This document shows, one piece after another, positions 28,197 through 40,499 of a stretch of DNA of 64,000 bases (position 1 is the first letter of the stretch; the number at the start of each line of letters is the position of its first letter). This DNA is from Amaurobius ferox (taxonomy: Eukaryota > Arthropoda > Arachnida > Araneae > Amaurobiidae): assembly GCA_951213105.1 (NCBI GenBank), contig OX578137.1:58280236-58344235 (forward strand). The letters run 5' to 3'. The notes below the pieces were generated by a model. The model did no database searches. It was not told the origin of the DNA and saw only the letters and a program-made list of their open reading frames with translations. The position numbers and the translations under genes were made by a program.

Positions 28197-30615
28197 TTTT
28201 TTCTCCATATGTTCTGCACACTATCCTACAACTATGAAAAATTACAATTGCTGGTTAATTGCACTCAGAATTAGGGAACCCTTAATTAAAAGTAATCAAT
28301 ACAATTACTAAATATTACGCCTTTCTGTTGCGTAAAGTAATAATAGCAACTACTTTACTAACACAACCGACACCTAGATATAATTCTTAAAGCATTATTG
28401 TATTTTCAATCGTTTAATCAATAGGAGTTTTATCTCCTTTTTTCAAATTTATATGGATTCAAAACGAAATCTTTTCTTCAGGAGGGACATTAAACGCATT
28501 CGTAGTCACATACAACGGATTGCAGAATTGAGAAATGTCGGTACGAAGGGAGACGATAAAATGCGTTTCTTGTTTTCATGCCTGCAATTAAAAAAATCAC
28601 CGAAAATTAAATTACGTATTGATTAAAGAAAATTACTTTTTATTAGAATGCAAAGAAGCGCAACTGTTTCTCTTGTCAAACTATAGAGGTGTGCTGAGGT
28701 TACTTTTATGATTTCGATGAAATAAGTAACATATAATCTAAAAAATGTAAATTCCAATGTATGTAAAAGATATGAAGGAATTTTCGTACGGATTCGGTTC
28801 AGACATCGTTCAACAGAACGTTCTTCGTCCTTTTCGATGACGTCAAGATATAAACAATGTGATAATAATTGTGATCGCCAAGGAACAGATTTGCGTGAAA
28901 ATCGATCAAAATCCTGCTGAAACATAAAGTAACTAAAATTAATTCTAATTTAAAAAAATACCGCCGAGATGCACCTTCCTGGGTTCAGAAGTAACTATGT
29001 ACCATGTTTCCAGACATTTGTGCACTTGCATGGAAAATTGTAGAACATTTATTTAAGACGTATTAAACGAGCATATTTAGGTCATATTGTCTTCGCATTG
29101 TATAAGTGACATGGTTACACAGAAAAATAAAACGGAGTGCAGAAATGAATTTGCTTCAATAGAGGCGATTTGGAAATTGAGTGGTGCTATCAGTATTTGT
29201 ATTATTTAAGTAGTGGACGCTTATTCAGGATCCGGGCATTGTTTTGAAATTTGTTCTAGTAATTAATGTTTAAACAATGGTCCATCATCTTGGACATCAA
29301 CAGTGCAAGGATAAAATTCATCCCCCATTTAAGGATAAGAAGTAATTCAAAAAATATTTTAAAAACAACACTCCAGTCCCTCAATGAATTTAAAATACAA
29401 ACATACACCATTCGGCGAAAAATTTTACAGATGAAAATTCCCAGGTTATTATACATGCATAGAAAAGTTAAATTAAATTATTTTCATATAAATTTCAAAA
29501 TTTATTTCGAATTGCAATTTGAATGCAGAATAACATTTCAAATGGAGAAAAATATTGAGTGCCTAACATAATTTACCTAAAAGGAAGAAATAGCAAGAAT
29601 AAAACCCCCTTGAAGCAAGAGTTTTATGCATTTTTAGAGTAAGAATAAGGATACACATGCTAAAATTGTAAATACTTTTCTTACAAAGAATAATGTTTTT
29701 CTCTTTTACATACAAGCCGAGAGATTTCAAGAACTTAATATACCCAAAAGTCTAAACAAAAATATATGTTAGTAAACATACAATACTTACATTTCAAGAT
29801 AACTTAAAACGAACAAACAAAATACAACAACAAAAACAAAAAAGCAAAACAAATCAGTAGTAAAATGTAAAGAACATTTAAAAATTTCAAGCATTATTAT
29901 TTTATTAAATTTATAGAAAACTATTCATGAATATAAAAAAATCTTATATGGGTAGCACAAGATTTTTCCTTCATAATGCGAGTACTTCTTTCAACGGGAA
30001 ATCATGATTGACAATATCTACGGCACAATGCTGTTAACGTTGAAATGTACATTGATACTTGGAGCTTTTCTGGATGACAAGATGTAAAATTATTTTGAAG
30101 TACCAAAGTAATTATATTTCTTGCAAATCTAACTTGACAATTGGAAACGTTGTTAGCATCTGCTAAGCAATATACTCCATTATATTAAAATGTCTTAATT
30201 AGAATTTCATCCACTTGGAGTTATTTTATTAACTTTAGCGTCATTTTTGTAAATTTCGCAACATTTAATTAATTTGCGCCCCCCCATATTAAAAAACGTC
30301 AAGTTGGCGATACTTTGTCATATTTGTCGTATATATCTCCAAAATTTTCGCCAGGTGTTACAAATTTGATGATACTTACTACTGTTCATTTTATGTGTTT
30401 TTTTGGATATATTTATTTGAAAAACGTACAATATCTCAAAAGCAGTTCAAGCTAGCATTCTGAAGTTTGTGTCATTTGTTTCAGAATAAAGAAAAATACG
30501 TACGAAATGGTTATTTATTTAACATTATTGAAGCCCTAATTTTTTTATGATTTTTTTAAATTCATTTGCAAATTTAAGGGTCTTATGAACGTTCGATCGC
30601 GTTTGAAATCAATAA
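28197..30615. other. Unassigned AT-rich DNA
   Basis: Short frames such as those at 28623-28925 and 29266-29571 have no recognisable domain and no splice context I can defend. Confidence 0.35.
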
Positions 30616-31201
30616 TGTTACGAATATGTAAAAAGTTTCACCGTGCGTTTGCCTTTAGTCAAACAATACATATCGGACTTTTGTTTTAATCAAGCCTTTC
30701 GCTTTATTTAAGGAGAAGGCATATTTACAGGTAGCCCTTCCTTTTATGCGAATGTAGGGTTGCCATATTTTAACATTCGAGGAGGAATCTCGGTAATTTA
30801 TCGCCAAATTGGTGAGTTTCCGAATGTACTAAAACTTTCTCGAAATATCGAATATTCTTGGAAATACGAGCTCTTTCTAGATAGTTCTATGGAAAGTAAC
30901 TAAATGAGTCATCGTTGAGTTGAAAAACAGTAGTAGTGATACGAGCTATGTTGAATTGTTATATATGTCAATGTTTTGAGGATAGTATCGGATGTTTTGT
31001 AAATTAGTTGAGAATTTAATTGCTGTTTTATTGTATCTGATAGTTGTTTAGGGATTTTTTAAGGTAGTGATCGAGCTATTCATGTATATTTTTCCCATTT
31101 ACGTATCAGTGTTTTAAATAAAAGTGTTATTTATCCTGAAATTTGGATTCATTCCTGTATCGTGAGAGTACATCCACTATTAAAGAAGGTACGTCGTAAC
31201 A
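30616..31201 (+). repeat. Possible solo LTR (TGTTACG...CGTAACA)
   Basis: The ends TGTTACG and CGTAACA are inverted, typical of Gypsy-type LTRs. The 3' ~110 bases ('tatcctgaaatttggattc', 'attcctgtatcgtg') recur diverged at 47640-47729. I see no matching 5-bp duplication (aataa versus atacc), so the boundary or the nature of the copy is uncertain. Confidence 0.45.
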
Positions 31202-31359
31202 ATACCATTCCAGTATTCACGGGTCGTAATCGTAACAATTTACGATCTCAAGGTTCTATTCTTTCAAGTGATGTCGCATCCACAGTTTCATGCACACAAA
31301 TAAGCATCACCTTAAACCTTTGATTTTAGTTCAGAAGTGCTTGAAACTTGCTCGTCCCT

Positions 31360-31440
31360 TGAAAACTCGAATTCGAATTTTCGACCTCGTCACTATATTT
31401 TCCTTATACACAATACTATGTATGCAGGGAAAGTAAAATG
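31360..31440 (-). repeat. Fragment of the A/C dispersed repeat end
   Basis: Contains 'gaaaactcgaattcgaattt', 'tcgacctcgtcac', then a 'tttccttatacac...gcagggaaagta' hairpin, the shared terminus of families A and C in reverse orientation. Confidence 0.65.
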
Positions 31441-31802
31441 TATTGAGATGTTTCGTTCTTTCAAGGTTTATCAGCATTTAAATGGTTTTCAACGTTTTGA
31501 AACAATTTCTTTTGAAAATAAATATTCTCAAGTTAGTAAACCTACACTTCTTAGTCTCTTTTTTAGCGCTTTCTCCATTTTTTTTATATAAATATATAAT
31601 AGACAGTAATAATTAGATGTAAATGTATGGTCATAAATTATAAAAATTAGTCAAAAATATTGCTATTACAACCACTCTGCAGTACCTCATAGATATGTAA
31701 GTATAAAATATCACCTGAAAATATGAATACTACTATAAGTTTATTTCCCAATATATAGAGAATATTTTTAAATTACAGGTTAAAAGTAAAAAAAATATAC
31801 AT

Positions 31803-33677
31803 GTTGTTGTTGTAACATATGGCTTTATTGGAATCTAATCCAATTGGAGATCTCATCACATACAAAAGAAAAATAACAAGAACAAGCAAAGTAGCAAACA
31901 GGGGAACACAGAGAATACCGTCAATACAAAAGAAAAAAGTCCAAGAAAGCACATGGCGAAGAGGTGGCAGACATTCTTTATCATTCCATAAGATTTCTAG
32001 CATCCCAATAAAGTTTAATGACATCTCCCTGGGGCTGGGCATTCCTATCCAGTCCTGGACACCCAAGATTTTCTGAGTTCATTCTGCCAACATTACATAT
32101 TGGGCAAATGTTCATGGGGAGAACACCTATTCTATTTAGGTGCTATGCTAAACAATCATGTCTGGTTTTCAATCTAAAATTGGCAACCGCTTCTTTACGT
32201 GGTTTAGCGCTGAAATTTTTCCAATTATCTTGGATATCAAGCCACATTTTACCCTTAAACTTAGTCATAAGGTTATCTTTATAAGTGCTTATCATGTCTC
32301 TATGTACAAACTTTTTAAAGGATTCCGGTGGAACAAGTATTTGATTAATGTTTACATTATTTCTTTTCTTGGCAAGCAGATCAGCTGCATCATTTCTGTT
32401 AATTCCCACACGGGAAGGTATCCATTGAAAAACAATCTGTTTATCTCTATTTCTCAAGTATTTTATATCTTTCTTTATTTGAGTTATTATCGGCATTTCT
32501 GAGTGATGGTTTGTCGAAACGGCCTGGATAACTGCACTGCAGTCCACACATATTGCGACCTTAGAATAACAGTTATTATTAACTCTGAATATCAAGTTGT
32601 TAATTGCCAAATAAATAGCATAAATTTGAACTTCAAAATTGGTCATATATTTTCCCATAGGTGCATATTGAGAAAACAAATCACAGTAAACACCCGCCCC
32701 AGCTGTTTCCTTTAATTAGGATCCACCAGTAAAAACTCTTGTCAATTGGGGTTCAGGGTATTTTTCTTCCATCAAGGACATCGCAGCATCTTTCAGTATC
32801 ACATCAATATTATCTTTCTTGGTAAGATCATCCAATGTTAAATGATGATCTATATCAATGTACTCCAATGGGTTTACAAGTTTTTTCAATAGTCTCATGG
32901 AGACATCTCTATCAATGTCATTCAGTATCCTCTGACATTTTTCGATAGGGGATATTTGTGTTTTGAGGCATACTCTAAAATTTTCTTCAATCCACTTTGC
33001 TGTTTGTGAGGATTTCATTCTGATGTATGTTTTAACAGCATGCCTCTTTATTTCCTCATACATAGGTGGCTTTATAGTATATAGCTGCATTGCAGCTATG
33101 GGGTAATCTTGACAGCCCCTTTTATTATCAGCTCTATTCTGTATACGTTCCAAAACGTCAATTTTATCCTGCGCAGCAGTCAGAAAAACCTCACATCCAT
33201 ATCTTAGAATATGTTTTATATACGTATTGTAAGTTTTGTTTACTGTATTTTGGGTGCACCCCCATTTGGCGCCTGCCAATCTTCTCAAGATTCTCAATCT
33301 CTTCTCTGTCTTTGCCCCCGATATCTTTTACATGTTCTTTAAAAAATAATTTCTTATACAGCACAACTCCTAGGTATTTGGACTTTTTGTTATTAACTAG
33401 GTTACAATTGTCTATTTTTAAGTTGAAATCAGGGTCCACATGTCTCAATGAAAAGAATTGATACACAGTCTTTAAGCTGTTTACAGTGATGTTATTCTCC
33501 CTTGCCCAAATTTAGAGCACCTCAAGTGCTTTATTCATAATATTCTTCAAAATTTGTCTCTGGCTCCTTAGAGAATTTTTTGTATCTGTCCATATTATTA
33601 GATCATCTGCAAACATACTAACATTTATGTCTATGTTTGCAGATGATCTAATAATATGGACAGATACAAAATTATAT
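31803..33677 (-). mobile_element. 5'-truncated LINE with RNase H (I/R1-like), degenerate
   Basis: Minus-strand order: a short RT remnant with 'FADDLIIWTD' (33512-33677), thumb region ('KSKYLGVVLYKKLFFKEHV', 'YIKHILRYGCEVF'), an RNase H domain, a terminal zinc knuckle ('CPICN', 'ENLGCPGLD'), an AATAAA and a short (CAA)n tail at 31803-31815. There is an in-frame stop near 33512, a frameshift near 33250 and a stop near 32715. In the RNase H the usual first Asp (TDGS) reads TGGS, while the Glu (NFEVQIYAI), the second Asp (VDCSAVI) and the last Asp (NDAADLLAK) remain. It is dead on arrival or decayed since. The clade cannot be settled from this fragment. Confidence 0.85.
33578..33671. repeat. 40-bp inverted duplication at the LINE 5' end
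   Basis: Positions 33578-33617 and 33632-33671 are perfect inverted copies around a 14-base loop. Both contain the codons of the FADD motif. The LINE sequence stops here, followed by a TA-rich palindrome (33668-33712) that repeats 'attttgtatct'. Confidence 0.9.
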
Positions 33678-34049
33678 AGATTATATATATATATAATTAT
33701 ATAATTTTGTATCTCCATATATATATATTGTAGATTTTTTTATTAAGTCATTTATATAGATATTGAAAAGTGTGCAGCTACTAACTGTACCTTGCGGTAG
33801 CAGGTAGCTTATACATAATGTAGTTAAAAAATAGTAGCATTTTTTAAACTCTAAATACATTTAACACTATGAAAAAAATTATGTATAAATAGCCAGTGTT
33901 CAATATGATATAGTAAAACTTTACAGACTTTATTATGTGTTCAGATATCTAAGGAAAAATATACATATTTTAAAATACACATTCTAATTCCAAGATGCAA
34001 AAATTACTCTGCAAAAGCAATACAATTTAGAATATTTAATATTTTCTTT

Positions 34050-34290
34050 AAAATCTAGACCATGATAACACCAACACTTGATATGAAGAGTATTTCTCCT
34101 ACTGCCCAATATCACAGATGTGAACAACCTTCAGAAACAGAAATCACGCAATTTGTTGAAGCTTTATCTGAGATGGATAGATGCTTTTCTTCTTTGGAAA
34201 ATAAGTGGAATAGATTTTTTCCAAATAAAAGGAGAATTTTTGTGTGGTTTTGTAATTCTATACTGTTGGAGATATGAGAAATTAAACTCA
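34050..34290 (+). repeat. Old dispersed repeat, family D copy 3
   Basis: Shares 'catgataacaccaacacttg', 'gttgaagctttatctgag' and 'aattctatactgttggaga' with the copies near 5050 and 42715. Short open frames in it are incidental. Confidence 0.5.
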
Positions 34291-34535
34291 AGTGAAACAT
34301 TATTTTCACGTAGTGAAACATTATTTTTACGTAATATTTTCGCGTAATATTTTCCAGTGGTGAAACATTATTTTTACGTAATATTTTCCAATGTTGAAAC
34401 ATTATTTTAATGTTATATTTTTACGTAGTGAAACATTATGTTCACTTAATATGTTCATGTAGTAAAACATTATGCACGCGTAATATTTTCACGTAGTGAA
34501 ACATTATGTTCACGTAATATTTTCATGTAATATTT
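34286..34535 (+). repeat. Minisatellite of 'gtgaaacattattttcacg' units
   Basis: About eight irregular units made of 'gtgaaacattat', 'tttacgta' and 'atattttcacgta', 30-50 bases apart. Units are partly palindromic (tacgta, cacgta). Confidence 0.8.
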
Positions 34536-35370
34536 TACTTAAAACATAATTCTTCAACCCTACCGGGTATTGGAACCCGGATATTATAGATTTTAATGTC
34601 CGATAGCAATCTGTATGGCCTCTCAGTTCTTGAAAAGATCATGAGTGTAGTATGCTTGGATGTTAAGAGGTTTCTTAGTTCTGAAAGCTTTGTGTCTTCA
34701 AAAAAATAAGAAATAAATAATTTGTTCCTTTTCTGTAAAGAAATTTCACTGAAATTCTTTACAGTCTTACATGTTTTAAATAAAATACAGTAATAGGTAG
34801 ATAAAACCTTATCAGCTTTTGCTTGTGATTTAATTGTGTGTTTTAAAAAATGTCATTCTATTTTTATAATTTCTTTTAGACTAAAAAATTTCTCAATATT
34901 TCTTTACTAAAAAAGTTAAATGAGTAAATATCTGTTTTCTTTCAGAAAAACACAAAGTGTTCCATGCAAAGAAAAATTTTAATATCAGATAAATAAGTAA
35001 AAACAATTTGTGCAAAGGATAAAGGAAACACTTAAACAAAGTAATTAAGCACAAAAATTACGTTGGATCACCTTCTTTCGTGCTAAATAAACCAACAGAC
35101 TTAAAGTCGTAAAAAAACGAGATGGGTACATTCTTCAATATGGAAGGTCGTTTAAGTTGTTTTCTATGTACTTCTTTTCTATGTACCATGTTGTTTTCTA
35201 TGCTACAATGGATGCTGCAATTGTGAAAACTCCTGTTAGAATTTCTATTTCTATTACTTTGTCTTCTTACATAAAAAATTATAAATATTTTATTACCTTT
35301 AATATGCTCTTTCTTATTTAGATGTATTTTTATTTTCTTCTCTGTATCATTTTATTTTAATATTTTCTTA

Positions 35371-36344
35371 TTTTTACTTTCCTTATATACATAATGTATA
35401 AGGAAAGTATTGTGACGGGGTCGAAAATTCGAATTCGAGTTTTCGACGGGAGAGCACGTTTCAAGCATCCCTGATCACGAATCAAACATTTTTGAAGTGA
35501 TGTCTGTGTGTGTGTGTGTGAAAGTATGTGTGTGTGTGTGTGTGTGTGAAAGTATGTGTGTGTGTGTGTGTCAGTGGGTCTGTGGAGACGATAGCTGACG
35601 AACGAATGGACCGATTCGAACGAAATTTGGTACAAAAATCACAATCCGTAAACACTGGAAGCCTATTGCTTTTAAACGTAATCGAATGTTCAGAACCCCC
35701 CTAAATTTTAGAGTGAAATTTTAAAAATCGTCAAAAAATCAAAACCGCTAATAAAGTTACGCAAATAGACATTTCTTATGTAATTTTTCATTAGAAAACG
35801 ATTGACATAAAATTTAGAACGCTAACATGAACCGTTCTCGAGATATTTCACATTTTTCAAAAAAAATTATCAAAAAGTCATATAAAATAAAAATATATAT
35901 TTCCTATTGAGAAACATGTTCACTTTTCATATGTAATACCATGCGATAAATTGGGTGACATCATTCTCGTGGATCTAGCTCGTTCTATTCATGGGAAAAT
36001 ATACTTCGAGTAATACTTTTGTATTTGAACGCCAATAGCCATTTATCTGTTATAAGAATAACTTATTTCTCCGTCAGTAAAGCTTGGCGAGATTTTGGCG
36101 ACGAATTTGGCGGAATGTCGCCAACTTGGCGACTTTTTGAAATGTTGTCAAATTAGCGAAAATCCCACCAAATGGATTAAAATGACGCTAAATCAATGGA
36201 AATGACGACTAATTGTCGAAAATCCAATATCTTGGAAAGAATATAAGTATTTACTATAAGAAAAACCTATTTTTTTTACTGTAAAAGTAGTAAATTCATT
36301 GCATTACATAAGGAAAGTCATGTGTTGCCCACATCAGATTTTTT
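35371..36344 (+). repeat. Dispersed ~1 kb repeat, family A copy 2
   Basis: Near full length and closely similar to copy 1, with an expanded (GT)n block at 35504-35570. It ends 'gcccacatcagatt'. Confidence 0.85.
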
Positions 36345-37274
36345 AATAAATAATCTCAAAACGCTATTTCCAGCAAGTCTTCATGGTGTGTATATGCATG
36401 TATTTCATTTGGTGTCAGATTTAGATTACCGAGCTTTCTAAATCCTCTATCAGGAGCCGTGTTAATTGGTGTCATCTTTTTTTGGTCAATTATTCGAATT
36501 GCATCTAAGTTTGATTCATCTTTCTCCAGTTTATTCAGAAATTATTTGAGTGATTCTGAATTATATCCTTACATCCTGTATAAAGCAAAACATCTGAGAA
36601 CTAAAAGTCATGGCACAATTTAATAATTTTACACCTTTATAAAAAAACTGACATGTTATTTGTGTTCCTATTGTGTTCTGAATTCTTTTTCGCTTCTGTG
36701 AAAAGTAGCAAAATGGAAACTGAATAAGTTTTAAATAAATTACATATGCACATAAATTTATATCATTGCATAAATATATAGTGTTATTAAAACATACCTT
36801 TATTGTATTCACTTTATATTTTTAAACAAATACATAACTAAATGAAACTAGAAATTTAATTTAAATTGCATATTACACCATATCTTGAATTTTGTTTTAC
36901 ATGCACATGCCGTTATGTAAACATTTCTACGGTTCAAATATAGGTTTTTTTTATGTTAAGGAAATGTTTAGGGATAATTTTAATTAAAGTTTAGTTAATA
37001 TTTTCTGGTAAATAATTAATTCTATTTTTAATATTAAATTTCGTGCAAGCTAATAAAGGAACAAAATATTGACTTTTCAAACAAATTACCTAAAAATAAA
37101 ACAACGTATAAACATCGTGGTCAGAAATGTATTAAACTTCATTGAAAAAATTGTATTGAAAACTGTGAAACATACGTGGCAGAGAATAAAATTAAAAATA
37201 TATAATTTATTTTTTTAATTCAAACAGATGTAGACTAATGTCCACAATGACATTCACAAACACAAAAGAACGAT

Positions 37275-38255
37275 TATTCCAAAGTCTACACGAACAATTT
37301 TAATGCAACTTCATGTGAACACATTTCATGATAGAGTTGATAAATACTGAAGAATAACACAATAGTATTCACTGATAACTAGTCATCATGCTCATGGAAG
37401 CCTGAATATCCAGAAATAGACAATCATTGGTCTTGAAGAGAAGGGGACTAATAGGACGTGTTTCTGTCATACACGTCTGACAATGGGACAGAATGCTGAT
37501 TACAGGTGTATTAATAAAGTTTTAGGGCAATATATTCCACTCCTCAACCAAGGCCCTTGTAAGCCCAAGGATGGGTGATGAGAGGGGTAGGTTATGGGAA
37601 GGTGATGGGATTTTGAAATTACCCTTCCCAGGGCATTGCAGACATGTCCTTTCGGGTAATTGTTTGGTGATATGGTCGGTCAGACATTCTCTGAATACCC
37701 CACTTGCATGGTATTGGTCAATTAGACGAAAAGTCTTTCACGAGCTCTCCTGTGCTACGTAAACCACAATATCAAGATAAACTGTTTACAGTAGATTCAA
37801 TGAGAATATGCACGAAGAACAGTGATTTGCCTCCCACTCCCGTCTTTCCACAGAAGAATAGTCTAATATGGTATAAACAACACCAGTTTTGGTCTTGAGG
37901 TTGATGACCTGTGCACTCGTTTGTGATTAGTAGAGATTCAGTCTAAACAATGACTCTCGACATGGTTACATTTGGAGAAAAGCAAAGGACCCAAAATATG
38001 CATTTCAATATATGAGAAATCGATCACTATGATTGTGGTGGACACTTGGTGTGGACTAAAAGGGATGTTCGGAGTGATCACTGGCCCTAGATTCCCCTCC
38101 ACATTAGCACCAACGTTTCTCTATTTTTGGTAGTGCAGCTTCCATGAGCATGATGGTTACTTATCAGTGAGTACTATTTCTTTGTTTTTCTGGATTCATC
38201 AGTTCTATCACGCTGCATGTTCTTATGAAGTCGCATTAAAATCGATTGAGTTGTT
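37275..38255. mobile_element. Long-TIR non-autonomous DNA element (~0.98 kb)
   Basis: Terminal arms of ~120 bases (about 37290-37410 and 38115-38250) are imperfect inverted copies sharing 'ttttaatgcaacttcat', 'ttcactgataa' and 'catcatgctcatggaagc'. The interior is GC-richer with no transposase; the short ORFs at 37571-37898 show no domain. The long TIR and empty interior suggest a MULE-like or similar non-autonomous element (inference). The exact tips are not fixed. Confidence 0.7.
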
Positions 38256-38574
38256 TTGGGAATTTTTTTTAATTTTGACTTATCAATTTAGTTTTGAACA
38301 CTAGTTAAAATTTTTAAGTATATATAAAATAACAATAAGAAATATTGGTTGGAAAAATAGTTTGCAAAACAGCATATTATAACATTAAAATGCACATATA
38401 TGACGTTCAAAAATTAAATTAAAAAACAAGAATAAACTATCCTTCAAAATATCATATTTGAAAATAATATGTGTACATATATATTCAGATAATTCTGAAA
38501 CAATAATATTTCCATTTGAGAAGAAATATCAATCTAACCTATACTACGGAACTAAATTCAATACAATTGGAAAT

Positions 38575-38830
38575 TCTTTATTTTATTTTATAAAATATTT
38601 CTCTTTAAAACCGGACCATGATAACATTGACATTTGATAAAAGAAAATTTAGTGACTGTCAGATTTCAGAGATGCTCTCTGTAACAGTAATCTCTTCATG
38701 TGCTTTCATCTAGAATTGGATGAACATATTACCTTTATAAAAAAAGTCATCTGTTTGGAATGTTCTCTTTTTCAAAGAAGTGGAGAGTATTTCTCAAAAT
38801 TTGAAATTATTTAACGTCAAATATAAGCTA
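38575..38830 (+). repeat. Old dispersed repeat, family D copy 4
   Basis: Contains 'ctctttaaaaccggaccatg', 'ataacattgacatttgata' and 'cagtaatctcttcatgtg', aligned with the other D copies. Confidence 0.5.
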
Positions 38831-39193
38831 TGACAAACTTACGCCGTATTAAAATTATTCACATTTTTTTAAAGAAACTTATAGGTTTGTGGAACGTGTA
38901 CTTTCTAAGATTTATAAAATACAAGCTGTTAAGCCTATCCCATCAAAAGGTAGACAAAAATGATGTAAACGATAACATGTAAAATAACATTTACTCAACA
39001 TAAAAGATTTTTAAAGCGAGGGAACGAAGTGACTTAGCTTCTTACGTTGGACGCGATTTTCTATTGTCCGTCTGTCTGTCTGCATACTTCGATAACTTTT
39101 ATAGAGCTTAACCGATATATTTAAAATTTGGGTATGCGTTGTACTTTAACGTTTTTCAGTCCGAATTTGTCTCTGAACGTGATCGAATAAATA

Positions 39194-40011
39194 AAATCTG
39201 ATGTGGACAGCAGATGACTTTAATTGCAGACTGAAATTAATTTTCTCTTAATTTTTTAATGATATATTAAATTGAGTTTAATTGCACAAAATAACACCGA
39301 ATTTCACTTTAAATTCAATTTTTGTTTTTATTTGGTGACTGGACATTTTTTTCAAAGGCGACTTAGTAAAAATGCAAAAAAACTCAAATATCTAGAGAAC
39401 GGTTAGTTCCAGAGTAATGGGGTTAGTTTTATTCGTTTTCTATTAAAAAATTTAGTATAATACAAGTATTTAAATGATACATTTGAGCATACGTAGTCTT
39501 TCATTTTATACTTTGGCAATTTTGCGGGCCATTTCGTGAAAAAGGCTAGTTCTTCTTTTCCGAATCGTACCAAAATCTAATAAGCACCTGTATATCCTAC
39601 AGGTGAGTTACCTACAAAACTTTGTGAAATTTGGTCAATTAGTTTATTAGCTAGAGTGGATACAACAAATTTTTACAGGCTATTTCTTAAAAACGTTGGG
39701 TTCTTTTATTCCGAATCCTACCAAAAACTAACCAGCACCAGGGTCACACACAAGTGACTCACCTACCAAATTTTATGAAATTTGGACCATTAGTTTTTTT
39801 GAGTTAGAGTGTATATATAAATGCATTACGCAGACAGACATACATACATATAGACAGGCGCGCACACACACAGACGTCACGCTAAAAATAGTTTTTTCGT
39901 ATTCTAGAGGTCTCAGAACGTGTAGATCCGTTGAATACTCGAGTTGCGATTTTCGGCATGATTCCAATACTTTCCCTATACATTACTATGAATTGCAGGG
40001 AAAGTAATACA
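39194..40011 (-). repeat. Dispersed repeat, family C copy 1
   Basis: In reverse it begins with a 'tactttccctg...cagggaaagta'-type hairpin, then 'cgaaaatcgcaactcgag', 'ctctagaatacg', a (GT)n block, and ~152-bp internal tandem units ('gaaatttggtcaattag' at 39627 and ~39778). It ends at 'aaaatctgatgtgg', the same tip as family A. A and C are therefore sister families with shared ends and different cores. Confidence 0.8.
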
Positions 40012-40499
40012 GTTCAAAGCCCCTTCTACTGATATATTTTATCCGATAATAACTTCCGTAAATCATGTAGTTTTTATACGGCTTGAATATGTTGTGGAGA
40101 TAAAGGTTTTACCGGTGGAGTTCGTTGCTGAACGTGGTCGGATAAAAACTGCAGTACTCCTGCTTTACTGAAATAAACTGTTCGACGGTAATTACTTTAA
40201 AACTTGATGAAGTGTTTTTAAAATTTGGATATGTGGTCTAAATTAATGTTTTATCGACCGAGTCAGTTAATGAACATTGTAGAGTAATCAGCGTGTCTGA
40301 TGCGACCAGTCGCAATTATGCACATTGTATGACCATAATTTCTCTAAAATTGAAACATTTTTTTTATATATGGATATGTGTTGAAAATGCATGTTTCACA
40401 GGTCGAATTCGTATCTGAACGTAGTTGGACATATATTGTGTGTACTGACCCCGTCCATTTTAGATTGTTCAACGATAATTCTTGTGAAAGATAACTAAA

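Noticed and set aside
29266..29571. 101-codon Lys/Ile-rich ORF
   Set aside because: No motif; composition is that of the surrounding AT-rich DNA.
34553..34610. tRNA-like 'ccgggttccaatacccgg' on the minus strand
   Set aside because: Only a T-arm-like hairpin is present; no acceptor stem, anticodon arm or D-arm could be paired around it.
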